From a virus: a stretch of 30,862 bases of DNA. The stretch spans positions 1 to 30,862 of IMG/VR virus record IMGVR_UViG_3300009129_001429, one strand, 5' to 3'. The notes beneath the pieces are model-generated. The model was not told the origin of the DNA and searched no databases. It was given only the letters and a program-made list of their open reading frames with translations. The translations under genes were made by a program, and so were the position numbers. Shown piece by piece: positions 20,383-29,034 of this stretch. Within the stretch, counting starts at the first letter, position 1. Each line of letters begins with the position of its first letter.

Positions 20383-21028
20383 TTTTTACACTTCGCGCGG
20401 AACACACGTATACTTTAAAGACGACTTAGAGAATGACGAAATAGATACTGAAAGAGTTGTATCAAAAGTAGAGAGCGCAATTCCAGATCACTTATTATCC
20501 GAATTAGAAATGATAATTATCGGATGGTTTGATGAATTTGAAGAACGTAATATTAATGCTTTTTATAAAGATGGAATTTTGCATGTTTCTAATATACAAG
20601 ATGATGAAAAAGACATGTTTGATGATTTTGTGCACGAAATAGCCCACTCAATTGAGTCGCCCTATAGTTATGAAATCTACGGAGACCAAGAGGTGCGAGA
20701 TGAATTCCTCCGAAAACGCACACTCTTACACGATAAGTTGTGGGCCCTAGATTATAAGGCGCCTCTTAAGTGGTTTTTGAATACCGAGTATAATAAAGAG
20801 TTTGATGATTTTCTGTTTAGTACTGTAGGAAAAGACAAGTTGCGTTTAATTTGTATGGGATTGTTTATCAATGCCTATGCCGCTGTCTCTTTAAGAGAGT
20901 ATTTTGCGACCGGGTTTACAGATTATTATCTACACCCCAATCATAATTTTTTCAAAAAAGTAAGCCCGCAACTTTATAAAAAACTAACTTTTTTGAATGA
21001 AATAAAAAATCTTGACACCGCCTTCTAA
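20372..21028 (+). CDS. Zinc metallopeptidase, lethal-factor-like
   Basis: A 218-aa protein. DDFVHEIAHSIES supplies the HExxH helix (His88, Glu89, His92), and AVSLREYFATGFTDYYL (Glu176) fits the downstream Glu-containing helix of anthrax lethal-factor-type (ATLF-like) zincins. A preceding strand, GILHVSNI, and a MFDDF lead-in also fit. It has no signal peptide and would act inside the cell. The ATG at 20372 is preferred to an in-frame ATG at 20330 that would run through the previous gene. It is the second HExxH protein in the window and unrelated in sequence to the one at 3186. A possible target is a host regulatory protein, but this is not known. Confidence 0.75.
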   Translation: MKSDFYTSRGTHVYFKDDLENDEIDTERVVSKVESAIPDHLLSELEMIIIGWFDEFEERNINAFYKDGILHVSNIQDDEKDMFDDFVHEIAHSIESPYSYEIYGDQEVRDEFLRKRTLLHDKLWALDYKAPLKWFLNTEYNKEFDDFLFSTVGKDKLRLICMGLFINAYAAVSLREYFATGFTDYYLHPNHNFFKKVSPQLYKKLTFLNEIKNLDTAF

Positions 21029-21040
21029 ACAGGCTATAAT
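21012..21040 (+). promoter_or_regulatory. Perfect consensus sigma70 promoter
   Basis: TTGACA (21012-21017), exactly 17 nt, TATAAT (21035-21040): all twelve bases match consensus. It overlaps the end of the zinc peptidase gene. RNA would start near 21047, so the nuclease message has a very short leader with GGAG (21050-21053) only. It may be an early promoter for the nuclease and the glycan operon. Confidence 0.85.
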
Positions 21041-21058
21041 ATATAAAATGGAGTGCCT

Positions 21059-21832
21059 GTGCCGCATATATCTTATTCTGAACTCAAAGACTGGGTTCAT
21101 TGCGCCTTTTATCACAAACTAACAAGAATCGATAAAATCGATGGATTCAAAGGAAACGCCTTCACAGCGTTTGGAACCGCAATTCACGATGTTTGCGAAA
21201 AGAAGTTATTAAAGGAAGACATCAACGATGATGAACATTTTCTCAAATCTTTTGAGGATAACTTAGCTAAACTACCTGCTGATGTTGAAGTTGACCCAAA
21301 GCTCGTATCGGACATGCGAGAACAAGGAAAAAAGATCTTGCCCGAGATTCAAGAGGCTTTAGATGATTATTTTGAGGAATATGAAGTACTTGCAGTAGAA
21401 TTTCCCTTAATGATGGATATTGAGGGCGAAGAAGATTATAAATTTAAAGGTTATATCGATGCGATTGTCGTAACACCTGATGGTAAGATTCACATCTTTG
21501 ATTGGAAGACTTGTTCATGGGGCTGGGATTCACGCAAGAAGAATGACAAGATGGTGACTTATCAGCTTACTTTATATAAGCACTTTTTTGCCTTGGGCGC
21601 CTGTCAAGATCCCAAGAATATTGAAACGCACTTCGCGCTTCTTAAGAGAACAGCAAAGAACAACAGAGTAGAGTTCTTTCGAGTCACAAGTGGTCCCAAA
21701 AAGACACAAAATGCGCTTAAAACACTCCATATGGCAATTTGGAATATTAAAAAGAAGCGTTATATCAAAAACAGATTATCATGCACTGCCGGTTATGGTT
21801 GTAAATTTCATAACACCAAGCACTGCCCATAA
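21059..21832 (+). CDS. PD-(D/E)XK nuclease, Cas4/RecB-like with cysteine cluster
   Basis: A 257-aa protein. SYSELKDWVHCAFYHKL is the typical N-terminal helix of Cas4/AddB-type nucleases, FGTAIHDVCEK follows, GYIDAIVV supplies Asp134 and IFDWKTCSWGW supplies Asp148-x-Lys150, then YQLTLYKHFF is the final active-site helix. Cys15 together with C-terminal Cys242, Cys248 and Cys256 could hold a 4Fe-4S cluster as in Cas4. It would cut or resect DNA ends, in recombination or in degrading host DNA. GTG 21059 is chosen because GGAG is 5 nt upstream; GTG 21053 has no such site. No CRISPR genes are near. Confidence 0.85.
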   Translation: MPHISYSELKDWVHCAFYHKLTRIDKIDGFKGNAFTAFGTAIHDVCEKKLLKEDINDDEHFLKSFEDNLAKLPADVEVDPKLVSDMREQGKKILPEIQEALDDYFEEYEVLAVEFPLMMDIEGEEDYKFKGYIDAIVVTPDGKIHIFDWKTCSWGWDSRKKNDKMVTYQLTLYKHFFALGACQDPKNIETHFALLKRTAKNNRVEFFRVTSGPKKTQNALKTLHMAIWNIKKKRYIKNRLSCTAGYGCKFHNTKHCP

Positions 21833-21840
21833 GGAACCAA

Positions 21841-23112
21841 ATGAAAAAAACAAAAATCTTAACTATATCGGATCACCCTTTAAGTCCATCCGGAGTTGGA
21901 ACACAAACCAAATATGTGATTGAGGCATTATTGAAGACAGGCCGATATCAAATTATCTCTTTGGGAGGAGCTATGAAACATGACGATTATACTCCCAAAG
22001 CTGTAAGCCCCTATAACGATGATTGGAAAATATTTCCTGTAGATGGTTATGGGAACCAAGAAGCCATTAGGTCTATTCTGCAAAAAGAAAAACCTGATAT
22101 GGTATGGTTTATGACCGATCCTAGATTTTATGGCTGGCTTTGGGAAATTGAAAATGAAGTTAGAGCCGTGTGCCCTATGGTATATTACCATGTTTGGGAT
22201 AACTTTCCAGCGCCCAAGTATAACGCTCAATTCTACGATTCAACCGACGAAATCATATGTATATCTAAGGTTACAGCGGCAATAGTAAAAGAAGTATCTC
22301 CGAATGTATCATCTTGCTATATTCCTCACGCAGTTAATTCAAACATATTTTATAAGTTTAAAACTGACGAAAAGCTCAAAGTTGTGGCAGAACTCAGAAC
22401 ACGCGTTTTGGGAACCGACAATTCTCCCAAGAAATTATTCTTTTGGAACAATCGCAATGCACGCCGGAAGCAATCAGGTACTATTATTTGGTGGTTTAAA
22501 GAGTTTTTAGACGATGTGGGGCACGATAAAGCTGTCTTGTTAATGCATACAGACGCGCGCGATCCTCACGGACAAGACTTGCCTCATTTGATTGAAACGC
22601 TAGGGCTAACCGAAGGACAAGTATTGATTTCTACTCAGAAAGTTCCCCCCGAAGATTTGGCCAATATGTATAATGCATCAGACTTTACCATAAATATTTC
22701 GGATGCTGAAGGTTTTGGACTGGCTACTTTAGAATCCCTGTCTTGCGGTACACCCATCATCGTTAATATGACCGGCGGGCTCCAAGAACAAGTGACTGAT
22801 GGTGAAAACTGGTTTGGCTTTGGTATTCAGCCAGCTTCAAAAGCGATTATTGGTTCTCTGCAAGTACCTTATATTTATGAAGACCGCCTTGCTCAAAAAG
22901 ATTTTCACAACGCACTTAAAAAGGCAATATCAATGACTCCCAAGGCTTATAAGAAAGTTTCGATACAAGGTCGAGAACACGTTAGAAAAAATTATAATTT
23001 TGATAATTTTGAAAAGCAATGGGTCAGTAAGATTGATGAAATTGTAGAGAAATATGGTTCGTGGGAAAATAGACAAGGTTATAAACGCTGGCATTTATTG
23101 GAGGTGGCATAA
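21841..23112 (+). CDS. Glycosyltransferase family 4
   Basis: A 423-aa GT-B protein with AAGGA before the ATG. The start MKKTKILTISDHPLSPSGVGTQTKYVIEALLKTG is a GT4 N-terminal strand and glycine loop. The C-terminal half has VLISTQKVPPEDLANMYNASDFTINISDAEGFGLATLESLSCGTPIIVNMTGG, including the E-x7-E motif that binds the nucleotide sugar (EGFGLATLE). It transfers an activated sugar to a growing glycan in the cytoplasm. It is the first gene of an unbroken operon, and its stop overlaps the next start (TAATG). Confidence 0.9.
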   Translation: MKKTKILTISDHPLSPSGVGTQTKYVIEALLKTGRYQIISLGGAMKHDDYTPKAVSPYNDDWKIFPVDGYGNQEAIRSILQKEKPDMVWFMTDPRFYGWLWEIENEVRAVCPMVYYHVWDNFPAPKYNAQFYDSTDEIICISKVTAAIVKEVSPNVSSCYIPHAVNSNIFYKFKTDEKLKVVAELRTRVLGTDNSPKKLFFWNNRNARRKQSGTIIWWFKEFLDDVGHDKAVLLMHTDARDPHGQDLPHLIETLGLTEGQVLISTQKVPPEDLANMYNASDFTINISDAEGFGLATLESLSCGTPIIVNMTGGLQEQVTDGENWFGFGIQPASKAIIGSLQVPYIYEDRLAQKDFHNALKKAISMTPKAYKKVSIQGREHVRKNYNFDNFEKQWVSKIDEIVEKYGSWENRQGYKRWHLLEVA

Positions 23113-25055
23113 TGCGTAAGAAAATTATTTTAAAGGGTCCTCTTTTGACTCGTTCTGGTTATGGTGAACAAGCACGTTTCGCTCTTCGGGCTCTCCGGAG
23201 CCGGCAGGATCTATTTGATATCTATATCCAGCCGTTACAATGGGGCCAAACTTCTTGGCTAAGCGATTTAGATGAGGAACGTGTTTGGATCGATCAAGCT
23301 ATTGAAAAAACAATTCATCATGTTCATGCCGGCGGCAAGTTTGATATGTCCCTTCAAGTGACCATTCCAAATGAATGGGAACCAATGGCGCCAATAAATA
23401 TTGGGTACACAGCCGGAATGGAAACAACAGCCGTAGATCCTGCATGGCTCATAAAAGCAGAAGAAGTGATTGATAGAATAATTGTTGTTTCAAGCCACTC
23501 TAAAAATACCTACGCTTATACCGCTTATGATGCCACAGATAACCACACCAATCAGAGCGTCACTCTCAAGCTAACAAAACCAATTGCAGCAGTCAACTAT
23601 CCGACTAAGACATATGAGGATTTGCCCGAAGTTGAATTAGAGCTTAAGCCCGATTTTAACTTTTTAGTTGTAGCTCAAATGGGCCCTAGGAAAAATTTAA
23701 TGAATACAGTTAAATGGTTTGTTGAAGAATTTCAAGATGAAGAAGTGGGTTTGGTGCTTAAGGCAAATATGATGAAAAATTGTCATATGGATAAGCTTAG
23801 AACTCATCAGGATTTAAAGGCCTTTGTTGCACAGCTTAATAAGAGTGATATGAAATGTAAGATTTATCTTCTCCATGGAGATATGACCGATAAAGAGATG
23901 CACAGCTTGTATAATCACCCTAAGATTTCGGCTTTTGTTACATTCGCTCACGGCGAAGGCTTCGGGCTTCCCATTTTTGAAGCAGCATACTCGGGTGTTC
24001 CAGTAGTTGCTACAGGTTGGTCCGGACAATTAGATTTTCTCGTTTCGTCCGACAAGAAAGAAAATTTTTATAATGTTTCATATGATTTAGGACCCATTCC
24101 AAAAGAAGCTGTTTGGGAAAATGTGGTTCGCGAAGGAACAATGTGGGCTTATCCCCGAGAACAGTCTGCCAAAGAAAAGATGCGCGCCTGCTACGAAGAT
24201 AATAAAAAGAAACGCCAAGCACGGTGGAGCAAGAATGCCAAACGCTTGCATGAAGAATTTACGCCCGAGAAACAATACGCAGCGTTTGTAGAGGGAATGT
24301 TAGGCGAAGCGCCCAAGAAGATTGATTTAGAGGACATCCCTAAGATCTCTATTATTACTTCGGTATATGACGGAGACGAATATATTCGACCATTTATGGA
24401 AGATATTACTCGACAAACGATCTTTAAAGAAAAATGCGAATTAATTATGATTAATGCGAATTCTCCTGGAAATGAAGAAGAGACTATTCTAGAGTATCAA
24501 GAAAAATATCCCGATAATATTATATACAAAAAGCTTGATGAGGATCCCGGGATTTATAGTACATGGAACATAGGCATTGAATTGGCCACCGGTGATTATA
24601 TCACAAACGCAAATTTGGATGATCGTAAAGCTGCTCACTCGTTAGAGCGTCACGCGACGGAACTGACCACTAATGAAGATGTAGATTTAGTGTACGCAGA
24701 TATGCTTATTACAGATCAACCTAACGAATTGTATGAGAATAATAATTCTAATGGTCGCCGATATAACTTTCCCCCCTTCTCTCTGGAAAATCTCAAGATG
24801 GTTAATATGCCCCACGCTAGTCCAATGTGGAGAAAAGAGCTACATGACAAGTATGGGAAATTTGACGATAAGTATAAATCCGCCGGAGATTGGGAAATGT
24901 GGCTCCGAGCAGCATCTCAAGGAAGCCGGTTTAAGAAGATAGAAAATGAAGTTTTGGGATTATACTATTTCAACCCCACAGGAATCTCCACAAACCCCGA
25001 CAACTTTGGTTGGAAACAGAAGGAAGAAACAGAGGTTTACGAACGCTATAAATAA
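23112..25055 (+). CDS. GT4-GT2 bifunctional glycosyltransferase
   Basis: A 647-aa two-domain fusion. Residues 1 to about 400 are GT-B/GT4-like (KGPLLTRSGYGEQARFALRAL at the start; FVTFAHGEGFGLPIFEAAYSGVPVVATGWSG with the E-x7-E motif). Residues about 412-640 are a GT-A/GT2 domain (KISIITSVYDGDEYIRPFMEDITRQTI, ELIMINANSPGNEEE, DPGIYSTWNIGIELATGDYITNANLDDRK, with the DxD-like NLDD), followed by the SPMWRKELHDKYGKFDD acceptor-site region. One polypeptide could add two successive sugars. The N-terminal half resembles the preceding GT4 in overall plan, so the pair may have arisen by duplication. Confidence 0.88.
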   Translation: MRKKIILKGPLLTRSGYGEQARFALRALRSRQDLFDIYIQPLQWGQTSWLSDLDEERVWIDQAIEKTIHHVHAGGKFDMSLQVTIPNEWEPMAPINIGYTAGMETTAVDPAWLIKAEEVIDRIIVVSSHSKNTYAYTAYDATDNHTNQSVTLKLTKPIAAVNYPTKTYEDLPEVELELKPDFNFLVVAQMGPRKNLMNTVKWFVEEFQDEEVGLVLKANMMKNCHMDKLRTHQDLKAFVAQLNKSDMKCKIYLLHGDMTDKEMHSLYNHPKISAFVTFAHGEGFGLPIFEAAYSGVPVVATGWSGQLDFLVSSDKKENFYNVSYDLGPIPKEAVWENVVREGTMWAYPREQSAKEKMRACYEDNKKKRQARWSKNAKRLHEEFTPEKQYAAFVEGMLGEAPKKIDLEDIPKISIITSVYDGDEYIRPFMEDITRQTIFKEKCELIMINANSPGNEEETILEYQEKYPDNIIYKKLDEDPGIYSTWNIGIELATGDYITNANLDDRKAAHSLERHATELTTNEDVDLVYADMLITDQPNELYENNNSNGRRYNFPPFSLENLKMVNMPHASPMWRKELHDKYGKFDDKYKSAGDWEMWLRAASQGSRFKKIENEVLGLYYFNPTGISTNPDNFGWKQKEETEVYERYK

Positions 25056-25058
25056 GAT

Positions 25059-25724
25059 ATGAATTCAAAAAAATTAATAACTTTTTCTTTATGGGGGCAA
25101 GATCCCAAATATTTAGTAGGAGCCATTAGAAATGCTGAGTTGGCTCAAGAGATATATCCCGATTGGATATGTCGATTTTATTTAGGAGCTAGCGTGCCGC
25201 TTCCTATTAAATTGCAATTAAAAAAATTAGAGAATGTAGAAATCGTAACAATGGATCAATGGGGCGATTGGCGTGGTATGTTTTGGCGTTTTCTCCCTGC
25301 CTCTGAGTCAGGAGTAGAGGCTATGATTTCTCGTGACACAGATTCGAGATTAAACTTCCGTGAAAAAGCGGCCGTTGATGAATGGCTGGAAAGCGATAAG
25401 GGATTTCATATTATGAGAGACCACCCATTTCACAAGTTTCCAGTGCTGGGAGGAATGTGGGGAGTAAAGGCAGGAATTCTTCCCAATATGGCTCACATGA
25501 TTAATCAATTTGCACAAGAAGATAAATATGGCACTGATTATGAGTTTTTTGCTCAAGTTGTTGTCCCTCATATTCAAAACAATGCGCTTGTTCATGATGA
25601 ATTTTTTGGTGGAAAGCCTTTTCCCACCCCAAGAGAAAATTATCAATTTGTCGGTCAAGTCTTCGACGAGAATGAAATAACTGTTGAAGAACACATAGCC
25701 GCGCTTCGAGCGCACTCGAAATGA
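25059..25724 (+). CDS. Glycosyltransferase-like protein with DxD motif
   Basis: A 221-aa protein. MNSKKLITFSLWGQDPKYLVGAIRNAELA opens with a GT-A type strand-helix; AMISRDTDSRLNFREKAAVDEWLES contains the metal-binding DTD, followed by FHIMRDHPFHKFPVLGGMWGVKAG. This SRDTDSR / HIMRDHP / GGMWG series marks a glycosyltransferase-like family that recurs in capsule and phage gene clusters; its sugar is unknown. It starts 3 nt after the previous stop, and its stop overlaps the next start (ATGA). Confidence 0.75.
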   Translation: MNSKKLITFSLWGQDPKYLVGAIRNAELAQEIYPDWICRFYLGASVPLPIKLQLKKLENVEIVTMDQWGDWRGMFWRFLPASESGVEAMISRDTDSRLNFREKAAVDEWLESDKGFHIMRDHPFHKFPVLGGMWGVKAGILPNMAHMINQFAQEDKYGTDYEFFAQVVVPHIQNNALVHDEFFGGKPFPTPRENYQFVGQVFDENEITVEEHIAALRAHSK

Positions 25725-26788
25725 AGTTTTTTAATTTAGACTTGCACATATCAGTTATCGCCGATATAAAGCGCATTTTCACAGATTTGGGACATTCAGT
25801 AGACAATTGGAGTATCTCGGGCCACGCTCATTTGATGGGATCTCCCACAGATCAAGTAGATATAGTCAACCAGCATACTTGGCGCCACCTTGATTCTGAA
25901 ATGATAGAAGAATTTTATAAGCGCTATGAGTCAGACTTAAAACATTATGATGGATTTATTGTTACGCATACTCCGTGTTTCGCGATGCTGTATGAAAAAT
26001 TTAATAAACCGATCATCACAGTCGCAAGTACACGATACGAAGATCCCTTTTCGAATGATATGATTAAGTGGACAAAGTTTAATCGTTATCTGCAAGGGCA
26101 AATAGATAAGAATCTAGTCATTCCGGTTGCCAATAATAAATACGACAAAAAATATACGCAATTATTTACACAACGAGAGTGGCAGCATATTCCAAGCCTA
26201 TGTGAATACACAGAAGCTCAATATACAGGCACCACTAATCAATTTTTATATTCCTCTAAATTTAAACCGCAAATTCAAATCGAAAATTTAATAGAAAAAG
26301 AAAGAGCATTTCCCCAAGGATACACTTGGCAGCAATTAGCTGATTATAAAGGCATTGTTCATATACCTTATAATATCTCTACTATGTCAATATTTGAGCA
26401 ATATATGGCAAATATTCCTTTATTTTTTCCGTCCTGGGAATTATTGTATAAATTACGCGAAAAACATGGTAACCATGGAGTTCTGTCTGAGACATCCTGG
26501 AACCAAATACATCGATTAAGCTCTAATTCGATTCTTTTTCCGGGAATGAAAGATCCTAATAATTTTAACAACACCGCCGATATGATGGAATGGGCCAGAC
26601 TCTCAGATTTTTATGATGAAGATAATATGCCCTATATTCAATATTTTAATTCATTCGAACATTTAGGTGAATTATTAAAAACAGTTGATTTAAAAATCAT
26701 ATCCGAAAATATGAAAGAACACAACAAAAAAAGAAAAGAAAAAGTATATGAATCTTGGAAGGAGATTTTATCAAGGATAGAACAATGA
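25721..26788 (+). CDS. Putative glycosyltransferase (GT-B-like)
   Basis: A 355-aa protein without strong standard motifs. MKFFNLDLHISVIADIKRIFTDLGHSVDNW is a Rossmann-type start. The middle (YDGFIVTHTPCFAMLYEKFNKPIITVASTRY) and C-terminal part (YKGIVHIPYNISTMSIFEQYMANIPLFFPSWE) resemble the acceptor- and donor-side strands of GT-B enzymes, in which an F-E-Q-Y-M-A-N-I-P helix replaces the usual E-x7-E. It is placed as a glycosyltransferase mainly by fold-like appearance and operon context. It overlaps both neighbours by 4 nt (ATGA). Confidence 0.6.
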   Translation: MKFFNLDLHISVIADIKRIFTDLGHSVDNWSISGHAHLMGSPTDQVDIVNQHTWRHLDSEMIEEFYKRYESDLKHYDGFIVTHTPCFAMLYEKFNKPIITVASTRYEDPFSNDMIKWTKFNRYLQGQIDKNLVIPVANNKYDKKYTQLFTQREWQHIPSLCEYTEAQYTGTTNQFLYSSKFKPQIQIENLIEKERAFPQGYTWQQLADYKGIVHIPYNISTMSIFEQYMANIPLFFPSWELLYKLREKHGNHGVLSETSWNQIHRLSSNSILFPGMKDPNNFNNTADMMEWARLSDFYDEDNMPYIQYFNSFEHLGELLKTVDLKIISENMKEHNKKRKEKVYESWKEILSRIEQ

Positions 26789-27663
26789 AATACATCTGTT
26801 ATAATTGGATGCCCCTAATGGCCACACAAGGTTTAGATCTGCCACCGCAGTTTTATACAAATGCCGGTACCTCTCGACTGCACGACTTGCCTCCCCTCAA
26901 TCCTGCGAGTTTACAAACAAATGAAACAATTTTTGTTAAAACAGATTATGTTGTAAATGGATATTTCCAAAATCATTATTTACGGCAAATCAATACAAAA
27001 TTTAATCTTATTACCGGCGTATCTGCTTATCATCTGGGGAGGGATGGAGGAAATGTTTATCAAGCAATTTTGGATCATCCCCACTTAAATAAGTGGATTT
27101 GTTCGAATCCTCCAGATATTGATGATGACCGAATCATTCCGATGCCTATTGGTTTTCAAGAACCAGATCGACAGGGAGGATATCAAGAATTTCTAGAACA
27201 AATTCAAGAATGTCGAACTCCTTTCGAGAAGAAAGAAGACGGTGTTTTTTTGCCTTATCATGATTTGAGCACAAACCCTCAAAGGGCTCAATTATTTCAA
27301 AAGCTCAGCCAGTTGCCCTTTGTACATGTACAAACAGAAAAACAAGATTTAATAGAATATTATGCGAGCTTAGATAAGTATAAATTTGTAATTGGTCTTG
27401 AGGGCCGCGGCCCCGATATTCATAGGAATTATGAGACCCTGCTCGTTGGCTCCATACCAATCGGTGTTAAAAATGTGATAAAACGCGTATTTGATTATCA
27501 TCAGGTTGAGAGCGTCTTTTTAAATAATTGGGATGAATTAAATAATAATTTATTTGACACGTTGCTGCAAGCCGGTTATAATACTACTATAAATGATGAT
27601 TTTTTAATAATAGACAAGCACGTTTCTCATCTTAAAAAAATGCTTACTAAAGGAACACAATAA
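26785..27663 (+). CDS. Exostosin/fucosyltransferase-like glycosyltransferase
   Basis: A 292-aa protein. The start at ATG 26785 overlaps the previous stop (ATGA); an upstream in-frame ATG at 26755 lies inside the neighbour. KWICSNPPDIDDDRIIPMPIGFQEPDR and YYASLDKYKFVIGLEGRGPDIHRNYETLLVGSIPIGVKN match the C-terminal half of GT47 (exostosin) and GT10-like enzymes, where the fEGxGxDxHRxYE segment binds the nucleotide sugar. The donor sugar cannot be told. It is followed directly by the methyltransferase-like gene (TAATG). Confidence 0.65.
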   Translation: MKYICYNWMPLMATQGLDLPPQFYTNAGTSRLHDLPPLNPASLQTNETIFVKTDYVVNGYFQNHYLRQINTKFNLITGVSAYHLGRDGGNVYQAILDHPHLNKWICSNPPDIDDDRIIPMPIGFQEPDRQGGYQEFLEQIQECRTPFEKKEDGVFLPYHDLSTNPQRAQLFQKLSQLPFVHVQTEKQDLIEYYASLDKYKFVIGLEGRGPDIHRNYETLLVGSIPIGVKNVIKRVFDYHQVESVFLNNWDELNNNLFDTLLQAGYNTTINDDFLIIDKHVSHLKKMLTKGTQ

Positions 27664-28319
27664 TGCCCGGCCAAATAAATCGAGGTACATTTTTTGGAGA
27701 TCAAGTTTATAACTTATCACTTAATAAAAATTTTAAAAATTATGTGGAAGTAGGCACTTGGAACGGTGAAGGGAGCACCAAGTGTTTTATGGATGCACTT
27801 CTACAGCGCCACGACGAGTCCGTTCTGTATTCACTAGAAGCGAATATTGAGTTTTATACTCAGGCGCGGAGCTATTGGGATCCTTTCATGCTTTTAGTGC
27901 GCTCCCCCACGCCTAAATTACATTTATTATACGGGCGTATTATTGAAGCAGAAGAATTGGTATCCGCAGAAGAAGTACAAAATCACTCTCGATTCCACCA
28001 GCATCCCTGGCTGGAATGGCGTACTCGAAATATTAAAGAGTATGGCGAGTGTGAAAATGTTATAGGGCAGCTGCCATCTGAAATTGATGTATTACTATTG
28101 GATGGTGGACAGTTCTCAACACGGTCGGAATTCAATAAATTAAAAGATCGAACAAAGATTGTATTATTAGACGACACACTGTCTTTTAAGACAGAAAAAG
28201 CCCGTGAAGATATTTTGGCAGACCCTGATTCGTGGACCGTAATCTTTGATAATGTCGCGGATCGCCATGGCGTTTTTATGGCATGCCGCAGCGAATTTGC
28301 CCACCTCTTGCGAGATTAA
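27663..28319 (+). CDS. Class I SAM-dependent methyltransferase-like protein
   Basis: A 218-aa protein. NYVEVGTWNGEGSTKCFMDALL is the glycine-rich SAM-binding loop (motif I), YSLEAN the acidic end of the second strand (Glu contacting the ribose), and DVLLLDGGQFSTRSEF together with IVLLDDTLSFKTEKA the motif IV/V region. It resembles Methyltransf_24-type enzymes of sugar and capsule clusters. It may methylate a sugar in the surface glycan. It overlaps the previous stop (TAATG); the next gene starts 1 nt after its own stop. Confidence 0.7.
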   Translation: MPGQINRGTFFGDQVYNLSLNKNFKNYVEVGTWNGEGSTKCFMDALLQRHDESVLYSLEANIEFYTQARSYWDPFMLLVRSPTPKLHLLYGRIIEAEELVSAEEVQNHSRFHQHPWLEWRTRNIKEYGECENVIGQLPSEIDVLLLDGGQFSTRSEFNKLKDRTKIVLLDDTLSFKTEKAREDILADPDSWTVIFDNVADRHGVFMACRSEFAHLLRD

Positions 28320-28320
28320 A

Positions 28321-29034
28321 ATGAAAACAGCAATTTGTTTCACGGGCACCTGTAGGAGCTTGGAGCACACACACGAGAACATCAAAAATCTTCTGGTGAA
28401 CACAACAGGGGCAGATGTATTTTTATTGATAGCCGACAATCCGCATGCGCACAAAGTACATGAGTATTTTAATTTGCCTCAAACCAAAAAACTTATAATA
28501 GAAGAAGAGCCTAGCTATGACTTGACAGGATTACAGTTTCGACCCGGCTGGCCTCCCCCTACAACAACCACACAAATATACTATAAAATGATCAAATCGC
28601 GCCAACGATGTGATGAAGTTTTGAAAGCCTATGAAGAAGAAGAGGGAGAGGAATATGAACGAGTCATATTTTCGAGATTAGACGTTAAATATTTTAATGA
28701 CGTAGCACCACTTATAGACAAAACCGATCTAAACAATTTATATGTACCGGATTTTCATAACACTTTCGGAGGCGCTATTGATGGGTATAATGATCGATTT
28801 GCAGTAAGCAATAGAAAAAATATGCACATCTATTTTGATGCTGTAGAAAGTGCTCACCCCTTTGTAGATAGCGGAGGCCGAATCACGGCCGAGACGCTTT
28901 TAAAATGGCACTTAACAAACTCCCAGGTGAACGTTATGCACGTACCAGTGCGTTTCACCCGCGTCCGACCAGACGGTAGTGAAATTGACGAACGCCTTAA
29001 GAATTTCCAACCCGGTGTACATCGAGACTCATGA
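28321..29034 (+). CDS. Glycosyltransferase-like protein of unknown family
   Basis: A 237-aa protein; ATG 28321 is used because the longer reading from 28246 runs through the previous gene. MKTAICFTGTCRSLEHTHENIKNLL is a GT-A-like first strand; YERVIFSRLDVKYFNDVAPL contains an R-x-D-V/L-K-type acidic motif, and FGGAIDGYNDRFAVSNRKNMHIYFDA a conserved-looking G-D-R-F-A segment. FTGTxR-S and SRLDV are shared by an uncharacterised family in algae, giant viruses and phages that is usually classed near glycosyltransferases. Function is inferred mainly from context. It overlaps the next gene by 4 nt. Confidence 0.55.
   Translation: MKTAICFTGTCRSLEHTHENIKNLLVNTTGADVFLLIADNPHAHKVHEYFNLPQTKKLIIEEEPSYDLTGLQFRPGWPPPTTTTQIYYKMIKSRQRCDEVLKAYEEEEGEEYERVIFSRLDVKYFNDVAPLIDKTDLNNLYVPDFHNTFGGAIDGYNDRFAVSNRKNMHIYFDAVESAHPFVDSGGRITAETLLKWHLTNSQVNVMHVPVRFTRVRPDGSEIDERLKNFQPGVHRDS

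Noticed and set aside
21053-21832. Cas4-like nuclease as part of a CRISPR system
   Set aside because: No repeat array, cas1, cas2 or other cas genes are visible in the window.
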